Origin: Lysinibacillus sp. OF-1
GTDB lineage: Bacteria > Bacillota > Bacilli > Bacillales_A > Planococcaceae
Direction of reading: 5' to 3'
DNA: 64,000 nucleotides
NCBI RefSeq assembly: GCF_028356935.1
Contig: NZ_CP102798.1
Coordinates: forward strand, 2,480,001-2,544,000
The notes below the pieces were generated by a model. The model had not been told where the DNA came from. It made no database searches and saw nothing but the letters and a program-made list of their open reading frames with translations. The translations under genes were made by a program, and so were the position numbers. Positions 44,329 to 52,899 of this stretch are shown here, one piece after another; positions within the stretch are counted from its first letter, which is position 1, and every line of letters begins with the position of its first letter.

Positions 44329-44624
44329 TCCACCATCTCCTTACCAGTTATTGCTATTCATTATAATAATTACAGAGTTATACAGCAATGAAAGTGGTTT
44401 ATTGCTATGACAAACGTAATTTGACTTCTGCCTTTTTTGCTCTTATATTAACGACGCCACACTAGGGGATTAAAATCAGCACCCTAAGCCTGTATAGCTG
44501 ATGCAAAATCTTAAGAAATCTTCATAAATATTCTCAATAATTATTAATAATTTCCATTTACAATAAGGAAAGTCGACAATATTACATCAAGAAAAGCTAA
44601 ATCATCAGTTAGGAGCGTTTTAAA

Positions 44625-46046
44625 TTGGGCGTAACAGAAATTATCAATAACATTCAATCTTTAATGCTGCCAGTAATGATTATTATTGGTGTTGAGTTTT
44701 TACTCATTGCATTCTATTATTTCTTTTATAATAAAAAGGAACCATCCGTTCGGAAACGAAACCACGTAAAAAAACTTATGCTTGGAGCACTCTTCATCGG
44801 CTATATTGTTTTTGTTTGTGAGTTAACAATTATTGGCCGAGGCTCTTCTCATTTTCTGCAGATGAATCTCCAACCATTTAGTGGTTATATCGATGCATGG
44901 AAAAAATATTCGTTACGAGATCTTCAAAATTGTATTTTTAATATTTTAATGTTTGTACCATTAGGCGTTTTCTTGCCCCTGCTTTTCCCTAAATTTAAAC
45001 TATTCAAGTGGCTTTTTCTCGTAGTCGTCAGTGCTACATTATCCATTGAAACATATCAAACACTTACAGGAGCGGGAATTTTCGAGCTTGATGACTTAAT
45101 CAACAACTCAATTGGTGGGATTATCGGATACCAGTTATATAGACTTGTGGCTTCCATTGTTCAGCATAAAAAAGTAAAAATAAAAAGTCTAATTGGCAAT
45201 CTGGCCATCCCACTCATAATGGGTTTGATTTTTGTTGGGATGATGATTGTCTACAACCAACAAGAGTTTGGTCATCTTGCAATAAATGCCTATACAAAAT
45301 CGAATATGTCAGGTGTTGATGTCTCCACTTCATTGGACTTAAGTACAGCACCCACAGTTGCCCCCGTGTATAAGAAAATAATGAAGAATGACGAAGTTGA
45401 AACCTTGCTGCAAAAAAAACTAGGTTTATCCGTAACGAGTACAACGGAAAATAGAGGGGATCGCGAAATTTTATTGGCAGACAACACAGGTAATCCTTAT
45501 ACATTATTTATCAGTTCACAGGGCAATTGGTCATTAACAGAGAATCTGTATACACCTGACCAAACTACAGCAGCAGGACAAGATTCTGTTAACAAGGCGA
45601 AGGCAATAATGGACGAACTTGCTCTCCTCCCTCAAGAGGCAGAGTTTACTGTATGGGAGAATGGTGAATTAGAATGGACACTTCCAGATCGCGCTAATAT
45701 CAACAAAGATTATTGGCTTGGGGAAGTAAGTCTTGGGCTGAAACCAGATGGCGATGTATATTCCTTATCATCTAATCTACGTAACCATCAATTTATAACG
45801 GAAGTAAACATTTTGTCCCCTACAGAAGTGTATGAACGTATTAAGAATGGCGAATTTCCGCAAATAAAATATAATGCACTCGTAACAGACGAAGAACTTA
45901 CAATAAAAAAAGGCGATCAACTGTCTATAGAATTAATAGAGCTTACGCATATGTATGATACAAAAGGCTTCTATCAGCCTGTTTACAATGTTTCCGGAAC
46001 ATTGAATGGCAAAAGCTGGTTCACCTTGATTCAGGCAAGAAAATAG
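44625..46046 (+). CDS. VanZ-family membrane protein with a large extracytoplasmic C-terminal region
   Basis: A 473-aa protein. Residues about 10-185 form the VanZ domain (YIVFVCELTIIGRG, FSGYIDAWKKYSLRDLQNCI and FNILMFVPLGVFLPLLFPKF, ETYQTLTGAGIFELDDLINN). A further helix (LIMGLIFVGMMIVYNQQ) precedes about 260 residues that should lie outside the membrane. These show alternating strands and helices, possibly YycI/YycH or PepSY-like, without clear motifs. VanZ proteins affect teicoplanin resistance in some bacteria, but most are uncharacterised. The start is a TTG after AGGAG. Much longer than usual VanZ-only proteins. Confidence 0.82.
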   Translation: MGVTEIINNIQSLMLPVMIIIGVEFLLIAFYYFFYNKKEPSVRKRNHVKKLMLGALFIGYIVFVCELTIIGRGSSHFLQMNLQPFSGYIDAWKKYSLRDLQNCIFNILMFVPLGVFLPLLFPKFKLFKWLFLVVVSATLSIETYQTLTGAGIFELDDLINNSIGGIIGYQLYRLVASIVQHKKVKIKSLIGNLAIPLIMGLIFVGMMIVYNQQEFGHLAINAYTKSNMSGVDVSTSLDLSTAPTVAPVYKKIMKNDEVETLLQKKLGLSVTSTTENRGDREILLADNTGNPYTLFISSQGNWSLTENLYTPDQTTAAGQDSVNKAKAIMDELALLPQEAEFTVWENGELEWTLPDRANINKDYWLGEVSLGLKPDGDVYSLSSNLRNHQFITEVNILSPTEVYERIKNGEFPQIKYNALVTDEELTIKKGDQLSIELIELTHMYDTKGFYQPVYNVSGTLNGKSWFTLIQARK

Positions 46047-46071
46047 CTTTTTATATTCTCCAAACATGAGA

Positions 46072-46105
46072 AAAGCCCAGGCTCGAATATGAGTAACTGG
46101 GCTTT
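46072..46105. terminator. Hairpin after the VanZ-like gene
   Basis: AAAGCCCAG (46072-46080) pairs perfectly with CTGGGCTTT (46097-46105). There is no T-run on the plus strand; on the minus strand the stem is followed by TCTCATG. Probably a terminator of moderate strength. Confidence 0.5.
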
Positions 46106-46175
46106 AGGTGTTCGTCCAATTACTGAATTAAGTGTCGAATATACTACCTTTAGTAAATAAAAAGGAGGGTAGTTA

Positions 46176-46688
46176 ATGTCTTATAAACATATAAATATGG
46201 GCTGTTGTCAAAAAGAAACAAACTCTTTCCCCAAAATTATTGCTATTCCTGGTCCTGTTCCCACACCCAATATTGGTGTCTTAAGTTATGGATCCATAAG
46301 AGGTGACACCTTAGAAATTATATCCCCTATTGCGGCACCTATTCCATTTCAGCAAGTGGGCCCTTTATCTAATGTAACAGTAAGTCCATCTGGAAATGAA
46401 TTAGTAGTGCAAAGCAATGGCGTCTATCAAATTGCGATATCGATAAATGCTCAAACGACAGTAGAACCTGATCCATTACAATCCTATTTTACAGTTAGTA
46501 TTACCGTCAACGGACAACCCATTTTTCTAGATGGTCTCGCTATTTTTAATGTGTTAAATAGAAGCAGTTCTACCTATGTTGTTCAAGCTTCATTATCCGC
46601 AGGCGATCTAGTAGGAGTAAGTGCCTCATCGGCCAATCCAATCGCTAACTACGCGAATCGTTCCTTGTCCATTATTCAATTGAGTTAG
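46176..46688 (+). CDS. BclA C-terminal-like exosporium/spore-surface protein, copy 2
   Basis: A 170-aa paralogue of the protein at 32716. The N-terminus is MSYKHINMGCCQKETNSFPK with the same CCQ pair, followed by IAIPGPVPTPNIGVLSYGSI and the jelly-roll strands VGPLSNVTVSPSGNELVVQS, GVYQIAISINAQ, FTVSITVNGQPIF, LSAGDLVGVSASS. Over the central region the two DNA sequences are almost identical, which points to recent duplication or gene conversion. AAAGGAGGG precedes the ATG. No collagen-like repeats. Confidence 0.78.
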   Translation: MSYKHINMGCCQKETNSFPKIIAIPGPVPTPNIGVLSYGSIRGDTLEIISPIAAPIPFQQVGPLSNVTVSPSGNELVVQSNGVYQIAISINAQTTVEPDPLQSYFTVSITVNGQPIFLDGLAIFNVLNRSSSTYVVQASLSAGDLVGVSASSANPIANYANRSLSIIQLS

Positions 46689-46770
46689 TTGGAGCGTTCA
46701 TAATATCTCTTGAATTTTTCAAATAGCCATAACTTAACTGGGTTACAACTGCTGCGATACCATAGGAATT

Positions 46771-46814
46771 TAGCTCTCATATCTACCTTTTTAGAGATGG
46801 GAGCTATTTTACTG
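46771..46814 (+). terminator. Rho-independent terminator
   Basis: TAGCTCTCATATCT (46771-46784) pairs with AGAGATGGGAGCTA (46793-46806) with a bulge, followed by TTTTACTG. It ends the BclA-like gene. Confidence 0.75.
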
Positions 46815-47159
46815 GGTTTGTAGTGTATAAAAAATTTGTACTAGCTGAGGATCTTTCTGAAAAATGCTGCAAAAGGTTCAGGAAAAACGAATGTTCCTCT
46901 GTGATAATGTGTCGTGAAGTTACCGAAAATATCATCTTACACTGTCCATGCATTCCACTGCTTACTTCAGACAGTATTAATAATCAGTTTCATGGAAGAA
47001 CCAGAGGACATACTAATATATTCTTGCAATGTAGGATAAACTAATGGAGACCCATGTTTTTAATCATATTAGTAGAGAATAAATAAGTAAACGATGTGTG
47101 TTAATGCGACTTACATTAACACATTCTCTTATATTGTACCGCGCTATAAGTTATTTACT

Positions 47160-47453
47160 CCGTTCGTGAGAATCCACTCCTCTTCGCGAGTATTTCACCC
47201 CTCTTCGCGAGTATTTCACTCCTCTTCGCGAGTATTTCACCCCTCTTCGCGAGTATTTCACCCCTCTTCGCGAGTATTTCACCCCTCTTCGCGAGTATTT
47301 CACCCCTCTTCGCGAGTATTTCACCCCTCTTCGCGAGTATTTCACCCCTCTTCGCGAGTATTTCACTCCTCTCCGCGAGTATTTCACTCCTCTTCGCGAG
47401 TATTTCACTCCTCTCCGCGAGTATTTCACTTCTCTCCGCGAATATTCACATCC
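47160..47453. repeat. Tandem array of about 14 copies of a 21-bp unit
   Basis: Units start at 47181, 47202, 47223 and so on to 47433 with exact 21-base spacing (consensus TCTTCGCGAGTATTTCACCC plus C), with a degenerate copy before and a partial one after. The left copies are nearly uniform, and the right ones vary (TCTCCGCGAG, CACTCC). Each unit has the CTCnnCGCGAG near-palindrome around TCGCGA. Because 21 is a multiple of three, both strands stay open through the array and give fake repeat proteins. It ends 95 bases before a gerC-like gene. GC-rich against an AT-rich background. Confidence 0.95.
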
Positions 47454-47547
47454 GTCATAGCCTATTCTCTATTCAACATTCATACTTATAAATCCTTATA
47501 TTTTTGTCAAAACTATTTGATAACTAACCAAATATAAAAGTAGGGAC

Positions 47548-48714
47548 ATGATGACAAAAAAACATATCGTATTTCTCCTATTCATTTTAACGTCTGCCTT
47601 TTTTATGACTGGTTGTTGGGATGTGACGGAGCCTCAAAGAATGTATTATGTCAATGCCGTTGGAGTAGATTATGAGGATAATCAGTACAAGGTTTATTTA
47701 CAAATTATTAATTTTGCTGATGTAGCGAAATCCGATCAGCCTAGTGGCAATGTTGCACCTGCTGAAGTAGGCTTTGCTGAAGGTAAAACCGTGGAAGAAG
47801 CAATTTATAAATTGTATCGTTCCTCTGACCAGGAGATTTTTTGGGGGCATATGAGGTATTTGCTCTTTACAGAACGAGCCATGGAAAATGAACGAAGTAT
47901 CCCTGTGATTGATACGTTCATTCGTTTTCGAGAGACTCGTTATCATATTTGGGTCTACAGTACAACGGACCCCATTAAAGATGTCATGCTTATCACACCG
48001 ATTTTAAGAAATTCTCTGACTTCTTCAAAATTAAGTAATCCTGTCAATACAACGCAACAAGAATCCTTTATTGAGCCTCAAAACTTAAGAAATTTAATTA
48101 TTGGTTTAAATGAACCGAGCCATGAGGTCAGTATCCCCTACGTGTCCATCATGAAAGATTGGGAAACGATGGATGAAGAAGTTGAAGAAACAACGTTCTC
48201 AGGTGTAGGAATTCTCTCAAAGGATGGCTTTAAAGGCTTTATTAAGAATTCTGCAGCAAAAGGCAATCAATGGATGCATAATGAAACTAGTCGCGGAGAG
48301 GTCACCTTTAAATTAGAAGGTGGCGAAAGAGATTATCTAACCGCTGATTTAGATAAATTAGATGTCAAAGTGAAGCCTGTCATTAAGAATAATCAAGTGA
48401 CATTTGATATTACGATTCATTTGCGTGCTACCTTGAATGGATTTAAAGGAAAAATAAACTCTGATGAGGTGAGAGCCAATATTATAAAAGAAGTAAAAAA
48501 ACAAATATTGACAACCTATGAGGAAGGTTTAAAGTTGGACGTTGATATTTATCGTTTTTCAGAGTATCTCTATCGCTCCAACGTCAAGACGTGGAAAAAG
48601 TTAGAGAAAGATGGAAAAATCCCTTTAACAAAGGATTCCATTGGGGACATAACGATCCAAGTAACAAAAATAAACCCGGGTCGTAAAACGTATGAAGAGA
48701 CCATTGAAGAATAA
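47548..48714 (+). CDS. Ger(x)C-family spore germination lipoprotein, orphan
   Basis: A 388-aa lipoprotein of the GerAC/GerKC family, a subunit of germinant receptors in the spore inner membrane. Signal peptide and lipobox: VFLLFILTSAFFMTGCWD (Cys about 23). The N-terminal domain has YVNAVGVDYEDNQYKVYLQI and the C-terminal domain the family helix-strand region (ANIIKEVKKQILTTYEEGLK, YLYRSNVKTWKKLEKDG). No gerA or gerB gene is adjacent, so it must work with subunits encoded elsewhere. AGTAGGGAC gives a weak ribosome site. The promoter region abuts the 21-bp array. Confidence 0.9.
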   Translation: MMTKKHIVFLLFILTSAFFMTGCWDVTEPQRMYYVNAVGVDYEDNQYKVYLQIINFADVAKSDQPSGNVAPAEVGFAEGKTVEEAIYKLYRSSDQEIFWGHMRYLLFTERAMENERSIPVIDTFIRFRETRYHIWVYSTTDPIKDVMLITPILRNSLTSSKLSNPVNTTQQESFIEPQNLRNLIIGLNEPSHEVSIPYVSIMKDWETMDEEVEETTFSGVGILSKDGFKGFIKNSAAKGNQWMHNETSRGEVTFKLEGGERDYLTADLDKLDVKVKPVIKNNQVTFDITIHLRATLNGFKGKINSDEVRANIIKEVKKQILTTYEEGLKLDVDIYRFSEYLYRSNVKTWKKLEKDGKIPLTKDSIGDITIQVTKINPGRKTYEETIEE

Positions 48715-48861
48715 GACCCCTATAGCTGCCAGCATGATGGAAAGCTGTATAGCCTGCTTTAGAATGATCGGAGGCATCATATTTTCTGACGGATTGATTT
48801 GTTGTCTGTATGCTACTACAAATTAAAAATATCAGCTAATATGAATAGTTGACCGCTAAAA

Positions 48862-49500
48862 CAAAAAACCAGGTGCTCATCTTTGAGGAGCATCTGGTTT
48901 TATTGTGAAAGTGAATCTTACTAATTTGCTTAGTTTTGATTCGTTATAATACTACGATAAGTTGGAGCACTGAACAAGTTAAAATATTTTCCAATAAACT
49001 TTTAAGGGGATTTAATGGTTTTTCGAGAAAATAAATTGCCCTTTCAAATTTTATAGTGTTTATTCTATAAAATACTTTGCAGAGCAAGTAAACAAAAGGA
49101 CCAGTCACTCTCCATGAGCGCTGGTCCTCTCATATTGTTGAAAAAGATGCTATTTTACTAAAATTCTATTGCTTGTTTTGTTTTTCAACACTATGAAAAT
49201 CTTCTTGATCACTATACAAATATACAAAAAGGACTAGATCCCTACATCCTCATGTGGGTCCTAGCCTTTTTAGTGAAAGTGAATCTTACTAATTTTGCTT
49301 AGCTTTTGATTCAATTAAGAATACGTCTAAATTCCATAAAGGTTTCATTTTTTCGTTAAAAATCGATAATGCTACACAAAAAGACCAGGAAAACACGAAA
49401 AATGTGCTCCTGGTCCCTTTGTGAAAAGTGAATGTTACTAGTTTGCTTTAGTTTTTGTATTCTACTAATGAGTTAGACGAGTGATGTTTTAAAAAAGTTA
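48862..49500 (-). repeat. Four degenerate modules, each a short 3'-end-like sequence plus a hairpin terminator
   Basis: Hairpins at about 48866-48900 (CCAGGTGCTC/GAGCATCTGG), 49097-49127 (GGACCAG/CTGGTCC), 49217-49270 (AAAAAGGACTAG/CTAGCCTTTTT) and 49377-49418 (GACCAGGA/TCCTGGTC). On their right side three have a matching 40-base block (GTGAAAGTGAATCTTACTAA, then TTTGCTTAGTTTTGATTC) and the fourth a looser version. Read on the minus strand, the blocks end short open frames, such as LIESKAKQN and HSVEKQNKQ, just before the hairpin. They may be repeated copies of a small gene end. The remaining gap 48715-48861 shows nothing. Confidence 0.6.
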
Positions 49501-49519
49501 CATCTATTTTAAAAAGTTT

Positions 49520-49880
49520 TTATTCCACCAATTTTACAACAAAATCAAACATGCCCTCCGCACCATCTATCGTAATAATGGACATAGAATACATTCCTTC
49601 TGGCATAGTATAGCTTCCTTTTTCCAGTATTGCCGTATGTGCTTTTCCAGCTGCTAATGTCCCTTGAGCCCATAGCTTGCCATCTGAGTCAATCATTTTC
49701 CAACTAAATTGTTGTGTGCCTTTATTTTTCACACTGTATTGAATGCCTAGCTTGTCTGGTGAATGGTTACTATAAAAGGTGTCATGAAACTCACCATTTC
49801 CAGTTGTTCCATCACATAATTTATAGAAAGCCTATGGTACACTGCTACTTCCTTTTTTTGGGGTTGAACAGCATTTTTCA
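49520..49880 (-). pseudogene. Lipoprotein-like gene remnant
   Basis: The open part from GTG at 49732 encodes 70 aa (FSWKMIDSDGKLWAQGTLAA, SYTMPEGMYSMSIITIDGAE). The same frame continues upstream as AFYKLCDGTTGNGEFHDTFY, is broken by a TAG at 49832-49834, and goes on as CCSTPKKGSSSVP, which looks like the start of a mature lipoprotein. No signal peptide is left. The beta-rich C-terminal domain resembles extracellular beta-sandwich domains. Possibly still expressed from the internal GTG. Confidence 0.5.
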
Positions 49881-49891
49881 TAATTCTCAAT

Positions 49892-50020
49892 TTTCTTTCT
49901 ATTTCCCAGGCAATTAACTACTGCCATATAGAGAAGCAGTATACTATAGTAGTGTAAAGCTAATTAGCCTTACACCTCCAAGACTTGTTACTAGGGTCAC
50001 TGTTCATGCAGTGACCCGCT
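49892..50020. repeat. Dispersed two-palindrome repeat, copy 2
   Basis: Matches 19237-19362. It holds TGTAAAGCTAATTAGCCTTACA (49953-49974), a near-perfect palindrome, and a second strong hairpin GGGTCACTG-TTCAT-GCAGTGACCC (49994-50017). The second stem is stronger here than in copy 1. Confidence 0.65.
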
Positions 50021-50377
50021 TATGATTGATAAACCCCTAAAGGATTTCCATCTTTTGTTTTTCCCTCCCCTCCTAGAGCATTGACTTTCACATCAGGGTC
50101 CACTAAAAATTGATAGGTCTCTTCGATTTTGTGCAACATGAAATTAAAATATTTACCGACCCCAAAATGTATCTCTGGAAAACGTAATGGCTGGTGTTCC
50201 TTCGCTTTTACTAAACAAATGACGGTGTTTTTCATGATAGCTGCCCCGTCTTCTATTATATAGAAGCTTAAATGACCATATGTCCTCATACCATTTTGCC
50301 GATAATTTGGGTTCTTTTATTAGGATAAAAATGATTTCTACACCTATTTCTACTTCCTTGATTGCCATTTCCTCCAT
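50020..50377 (-). pseudogene. VOC/glyoxalase-like protein, frameshifted
   Basis: The first frame reads MAIKEVEIGVEIIFILIKEP and KLSAKWYE. After a one-base shift near 50286 the second reads TYGHLSFYIIEDGAAIMKNT and on to FNFMLHKIEETYQFLVDPDV, ending DGNPLGVYQS. This beta-alpha-beta-beta-beta pattern and the DGNPLGV end match vicinal-oxygen-chelate (glyoxalase/bleomycin-resistance) proteins of about 118 aa. A purine-rich site (GGAGG, 50372-50376) precedes the ATG at 50368. Divergent from the second gerC-like gene. Confidence 0.6.
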
Positions 50378-50517
50378 TTCCCCGCTTTTATACATACAGG
50401 TTCCCTTTCCATACTTTACTTTCCTCCAAAAAGAATCTCGTCGATATCGATTATTTTGCATGGCTTTTGCTTATCCTTAATAGTATCGGAAATGACTTAG
50501 CCCTTTTCCTAGAGGAG

Positions 50518-51711
50518 GTGCCCATCATCAAACACACACTATTTTTCATCCTACTGCTTAGCGTGATTCTCTTGCTAGGTGGCTGTTGGAATAAACGAGA
50601 GTTAAACGAATTAGCCATTGTTACGGCTGTTGGGGTCGATAAATCAGACGAGCTTGTTGAAATCTCCGTTCAAATCGTTAACCCTAGTCAAGTAGCCTCG
50701 AACAAAGCAACCAGCTTTCAAGTTCCTGTTTTCACCTATCACGCAAAGGGAAAATCCTTATTTGATGCCATTCGAAAATTAACAACGCTAACGCCAAGGA
50801 AGCCTTATTATGCACATGCTCAGATCATTATTATTGGAGAGGAAATGGCTAAAGAAGGAATGAATAGCATTTTGGATTTATTTCAAAGAGATGCTGAGGG
50901 TCGGAGCGAATTTAACATTATCGTTACCCAAGAATCGACTGCACAAGAAATTTTAAGTGTTTTAACACCGCTAGAGGATGTTCCTGCCAGTAAAATGTTT
51001 AAATCCTTAAAGGTTTCAGAAGCTGCATGGGGAACGACAGAATCTGTAATTTTAGATGATTTAGTCCAATCTTTAGGTGGTATTGATCATAGTGCCGTAT
51101 TACCTTCTATTCAAATACTCGGAGATGCGGATATTGGAAAATCTATTAGCAATATAGAAAAAATTGAGAGCCCTGTACAATTACAATATGGTGGAATGGC
51201 CGTTTTTAAAAATTATAAGCTAATTGGCTTTTTAACCGAACAAGAAAGCAGAGATTATAATTTTTTAAACAATCATATAAAAAGCACGTTTGAAAATATT
51301 GCCTGCCCTGAGCAAGGAAAAATATCGACAGAAATTATCAATTCTTCAACAAAAGTGACGGGCCATTTTCAAAATGACAGCCCTTCCATTACGATTCAAC
51401 TTGATATTGACCAAAACATAGCTGAGGTAGGTTGTCATCTGGATTTAACGAAACCTGAAACTATCGATGCATTAAATAAAGAGACGAGTAGACAAATTAA
51501 AGAGAGCTTAGAACGCACGCTTCATACGATCCAACAAACCTATCAAGCCGACATTTTAAAATTTAGTGAAGTGCTACACCGAGAGGACTACCATGCATGG
51601 AATCGAATAAAAAAAGACTGGCCAACCCTTTATCCCGAGCTAATCGTTCGTATTAAGGTCGATGTTCATACAAAAGGAATCGGGACTGCTACAAAATTAA
51701 AACTAAATTAA
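50518..51711 (+). CDS. Ger(x)C-family spore germination lipoprotein, second orphan
   Basis: About 397 aa. The signal peptide and lipobox read HTLFFILLLSVILLLGGCWN. The N-terminal domain has LAIVTAVGVDKSDELVEISV, PYYAHAQIIIIGEEMAKEGM and VTQESTAQEILSVLTPLEDV; the C-terminal domain ends with QADILKFSEVLHREDYHAWN. The start is unclear: AGGAGGTG (50513-50520) is perfect, but the codon eight bases later is ATC (50527), where relatives would have ATG-AAA-CAC. The nearest usable in-frame start is GTG at 50518, inside the ribosome site. No gerA/gerB partner is nearby. Terminator at 51719. Confidence 0.85.
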   Translation: MPIIKHTLFFILLLSVILLLGGCWNKRELNELAIVTAVGVDKSDELVEISVQIVNPSQVASNKATSFQVPVFTYHAKGKSLFDAIRKLTTLTPRKPYYAHAQIIIIGEEMAKEGMNSILDLFQRDAEGRSEFNIIVTQESTAQEILSVLTPLEDVPASKMFKSLKVSEAAWGTTESVILDDLVQSLGGIDHSAVLPSIQILGDADIGKSISNIEKIESPVQLQYGGMAVFKNYKLIGFLTEQESRDYNFLNNHIKSTFENIACPEQGKISTEIINSSTKVTGHFQNDSPSITIQLDIDQNIAEVGCHLDLTKPETIDALNKETSRQIKESLERTLHTIQQTYQADILKFSEVLHREDYHAWNRIKKDWPTLYPELIVRIKVDVHTKGIGTATKLKLN

Positions 51712-51718
51712 GCAACCA

Positions 51719-51757
51719 AAAATGACCAGACTCTTTTTCAGAGTGCTGGTCATTTCC
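51719..51757 (+). terminator. Rho-independent terminator
   Basis: AAATGACCAG (51719-51728) pairs with CTGGTCATTT (51746-51755) with an extra CTC/GAG step. It ends the second gerC-like gene. The following 260 bases to 52017 show no gene, only the AraC-type gene's promoter region. Confidence 0.75.
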
Positions 51758-52017
51758 ATTAACAGCCGCTTCAAATGTAATGAGTGACGTTTCTTGATTA
51801 GGTTGTTTTAAGATACGTGTAATTCGCTGAACATATTATGCCAAAGAAAAATGGGAACATAGAGCTAACTATCATTATCTTGTAAATTTGAATTGAACGT
51901 TTAATTCAATATTTCTATTGATTTCATGTTGATGACCATTTAATGTACAAATTAGCACAAATTATCAAAAAATACTTTCGCTGAAACAGTACTATTAAGT
52001 CGAGAAAGGATGATGGT

Positions 52018-52884
52018 ATGGATTATTTTGAAAGAATACAAAACGCCATAGAGTTTATTGAGGACAATCTACAGGAAAAGTTAACGATCACAGCTATTTC
52101 TTCCCAATCTTACTTTTCTGCATTTCATTTCCAACGACTTTTTCAAGCTATTACAGGATTTTCGGTACAGCAGTATATTCGCAACAGAAGGCTTTCTGAA
52201 GCGGCCTCTCTATTAGTAACTACTCCCAAGAACATACTGGAAATTGCGATCAACTTTCAATATGGTTCTCAAGAGGCGTTTACACGAGCATTCGTTCAAT
52301 ATTTTGGCGTCACACCTGCTAAGTACCGAAAAGGAGCCAACTCCATACCACTTCTAACCAAAATGAACTTTTTGGATTATAAACTGGAAGGAGAACTCCC
52401 TATGCAGCGACCAGAAATACTTCAATTACCTAAAAAATGTATCACTGGCTATGAATACAAAACGTCCTTACAAAACGATCAGTATTATGCAGACATCCCA
52501 AGCTTTTATTTAGATTTTGGCCAACAGCAGTATTATGAGCGAATCTCACATAAGGTAGCCCCTAATATGGCATATGGCATTTCTACAGGTTTTCAAGAGG
52601 ATGGTCAATTTTCCTTTATTGTAGGAGAGGAAGTTCATTGCTTTGAGGAGCAATTAGAGAAAGGCTTCGTTCACCTTGAAATTCCTGCTGGTAAATATGC
52701 GGAATTCACATTGAATAGCACTGCGGAAGGAATTCAAAATACAAGACGTTACATTTACGGAGTATGGCTACCAAACTCTAATTATGAGCGAGATGCAGGC
52801 CCTGATTTTGAAATAACCGATGTCATGCAATCTATCTATCCACATGATATGAAGATGACAATATACATTCCCATTAAAGAATAA
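52018..52884 (+). CDS. AraC-family regulator with a GyrI-like effector domain
   Basis: A 288-aa regulator with the two AraC HTH motifs at the N-terminus (residues 1-105: IEFIEDNLQEKLTITAISSQ, FHFQRLFQAITGFSVQQYIR, then QYGSQEAFTRAFVQYFGVTP). A C-terminal GyrI/Rob-type small-molecule domain occupies about 130-288 (ISTGFQEDGQFSFIVGEEVH). This order (HTH first) is that of Rob and YdeE. It lies 16 bases upstream of a GNAT gene and is cotranscribed with it. The GNAT may modify the compound sensed. Confidence 0.88.
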   Translation: MDYFERIQNAIEFIEDNLQEKLTITAISSQSYFSAFHFQRLFQAITGFSVQQYIRNRRLSEAASLLVTTPKNILEIAINFQYGSQEAFTRAFVQYFGVTPAKYRKGANSIPLLTKMNFLDYKLEGELPMQRPEILQLPKKCITGYEYKTSLQNDQYYADIPSFYLDFGQQQYYERISHKVAPNMAYGISTGFQEDGQFSFIVGEEVHCFEEQLEKGFVHLEIPAGKYAEFTLNSTAEGIQNTRRYIYGVWLPNSNYERDAGPDFEITDVMQSIYPHDMKMTIYIPIKE

Positions 52885-52899
52885 AAAGGAGCAACATCA

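Noticed and set aside
46823-47044. Plus-strand 73-codon frame after the second BclA-like gene
   Set aside because: No ribosome site and unusual Cys/His-rich composition; it starts right behind the terminator.
47160-47453. CRISPR array
   Set aside because: Units are contiguous 21-mers with no spacers and no cas genes nearby.
47094-47537. Long open frames on both strands across the 21-bp repeat array
   Set aside because: They arise because 21 is divisible by three; the repeat peptides (FHPSSRV, KYSRRGV) have no ribosome site and no normal composition.
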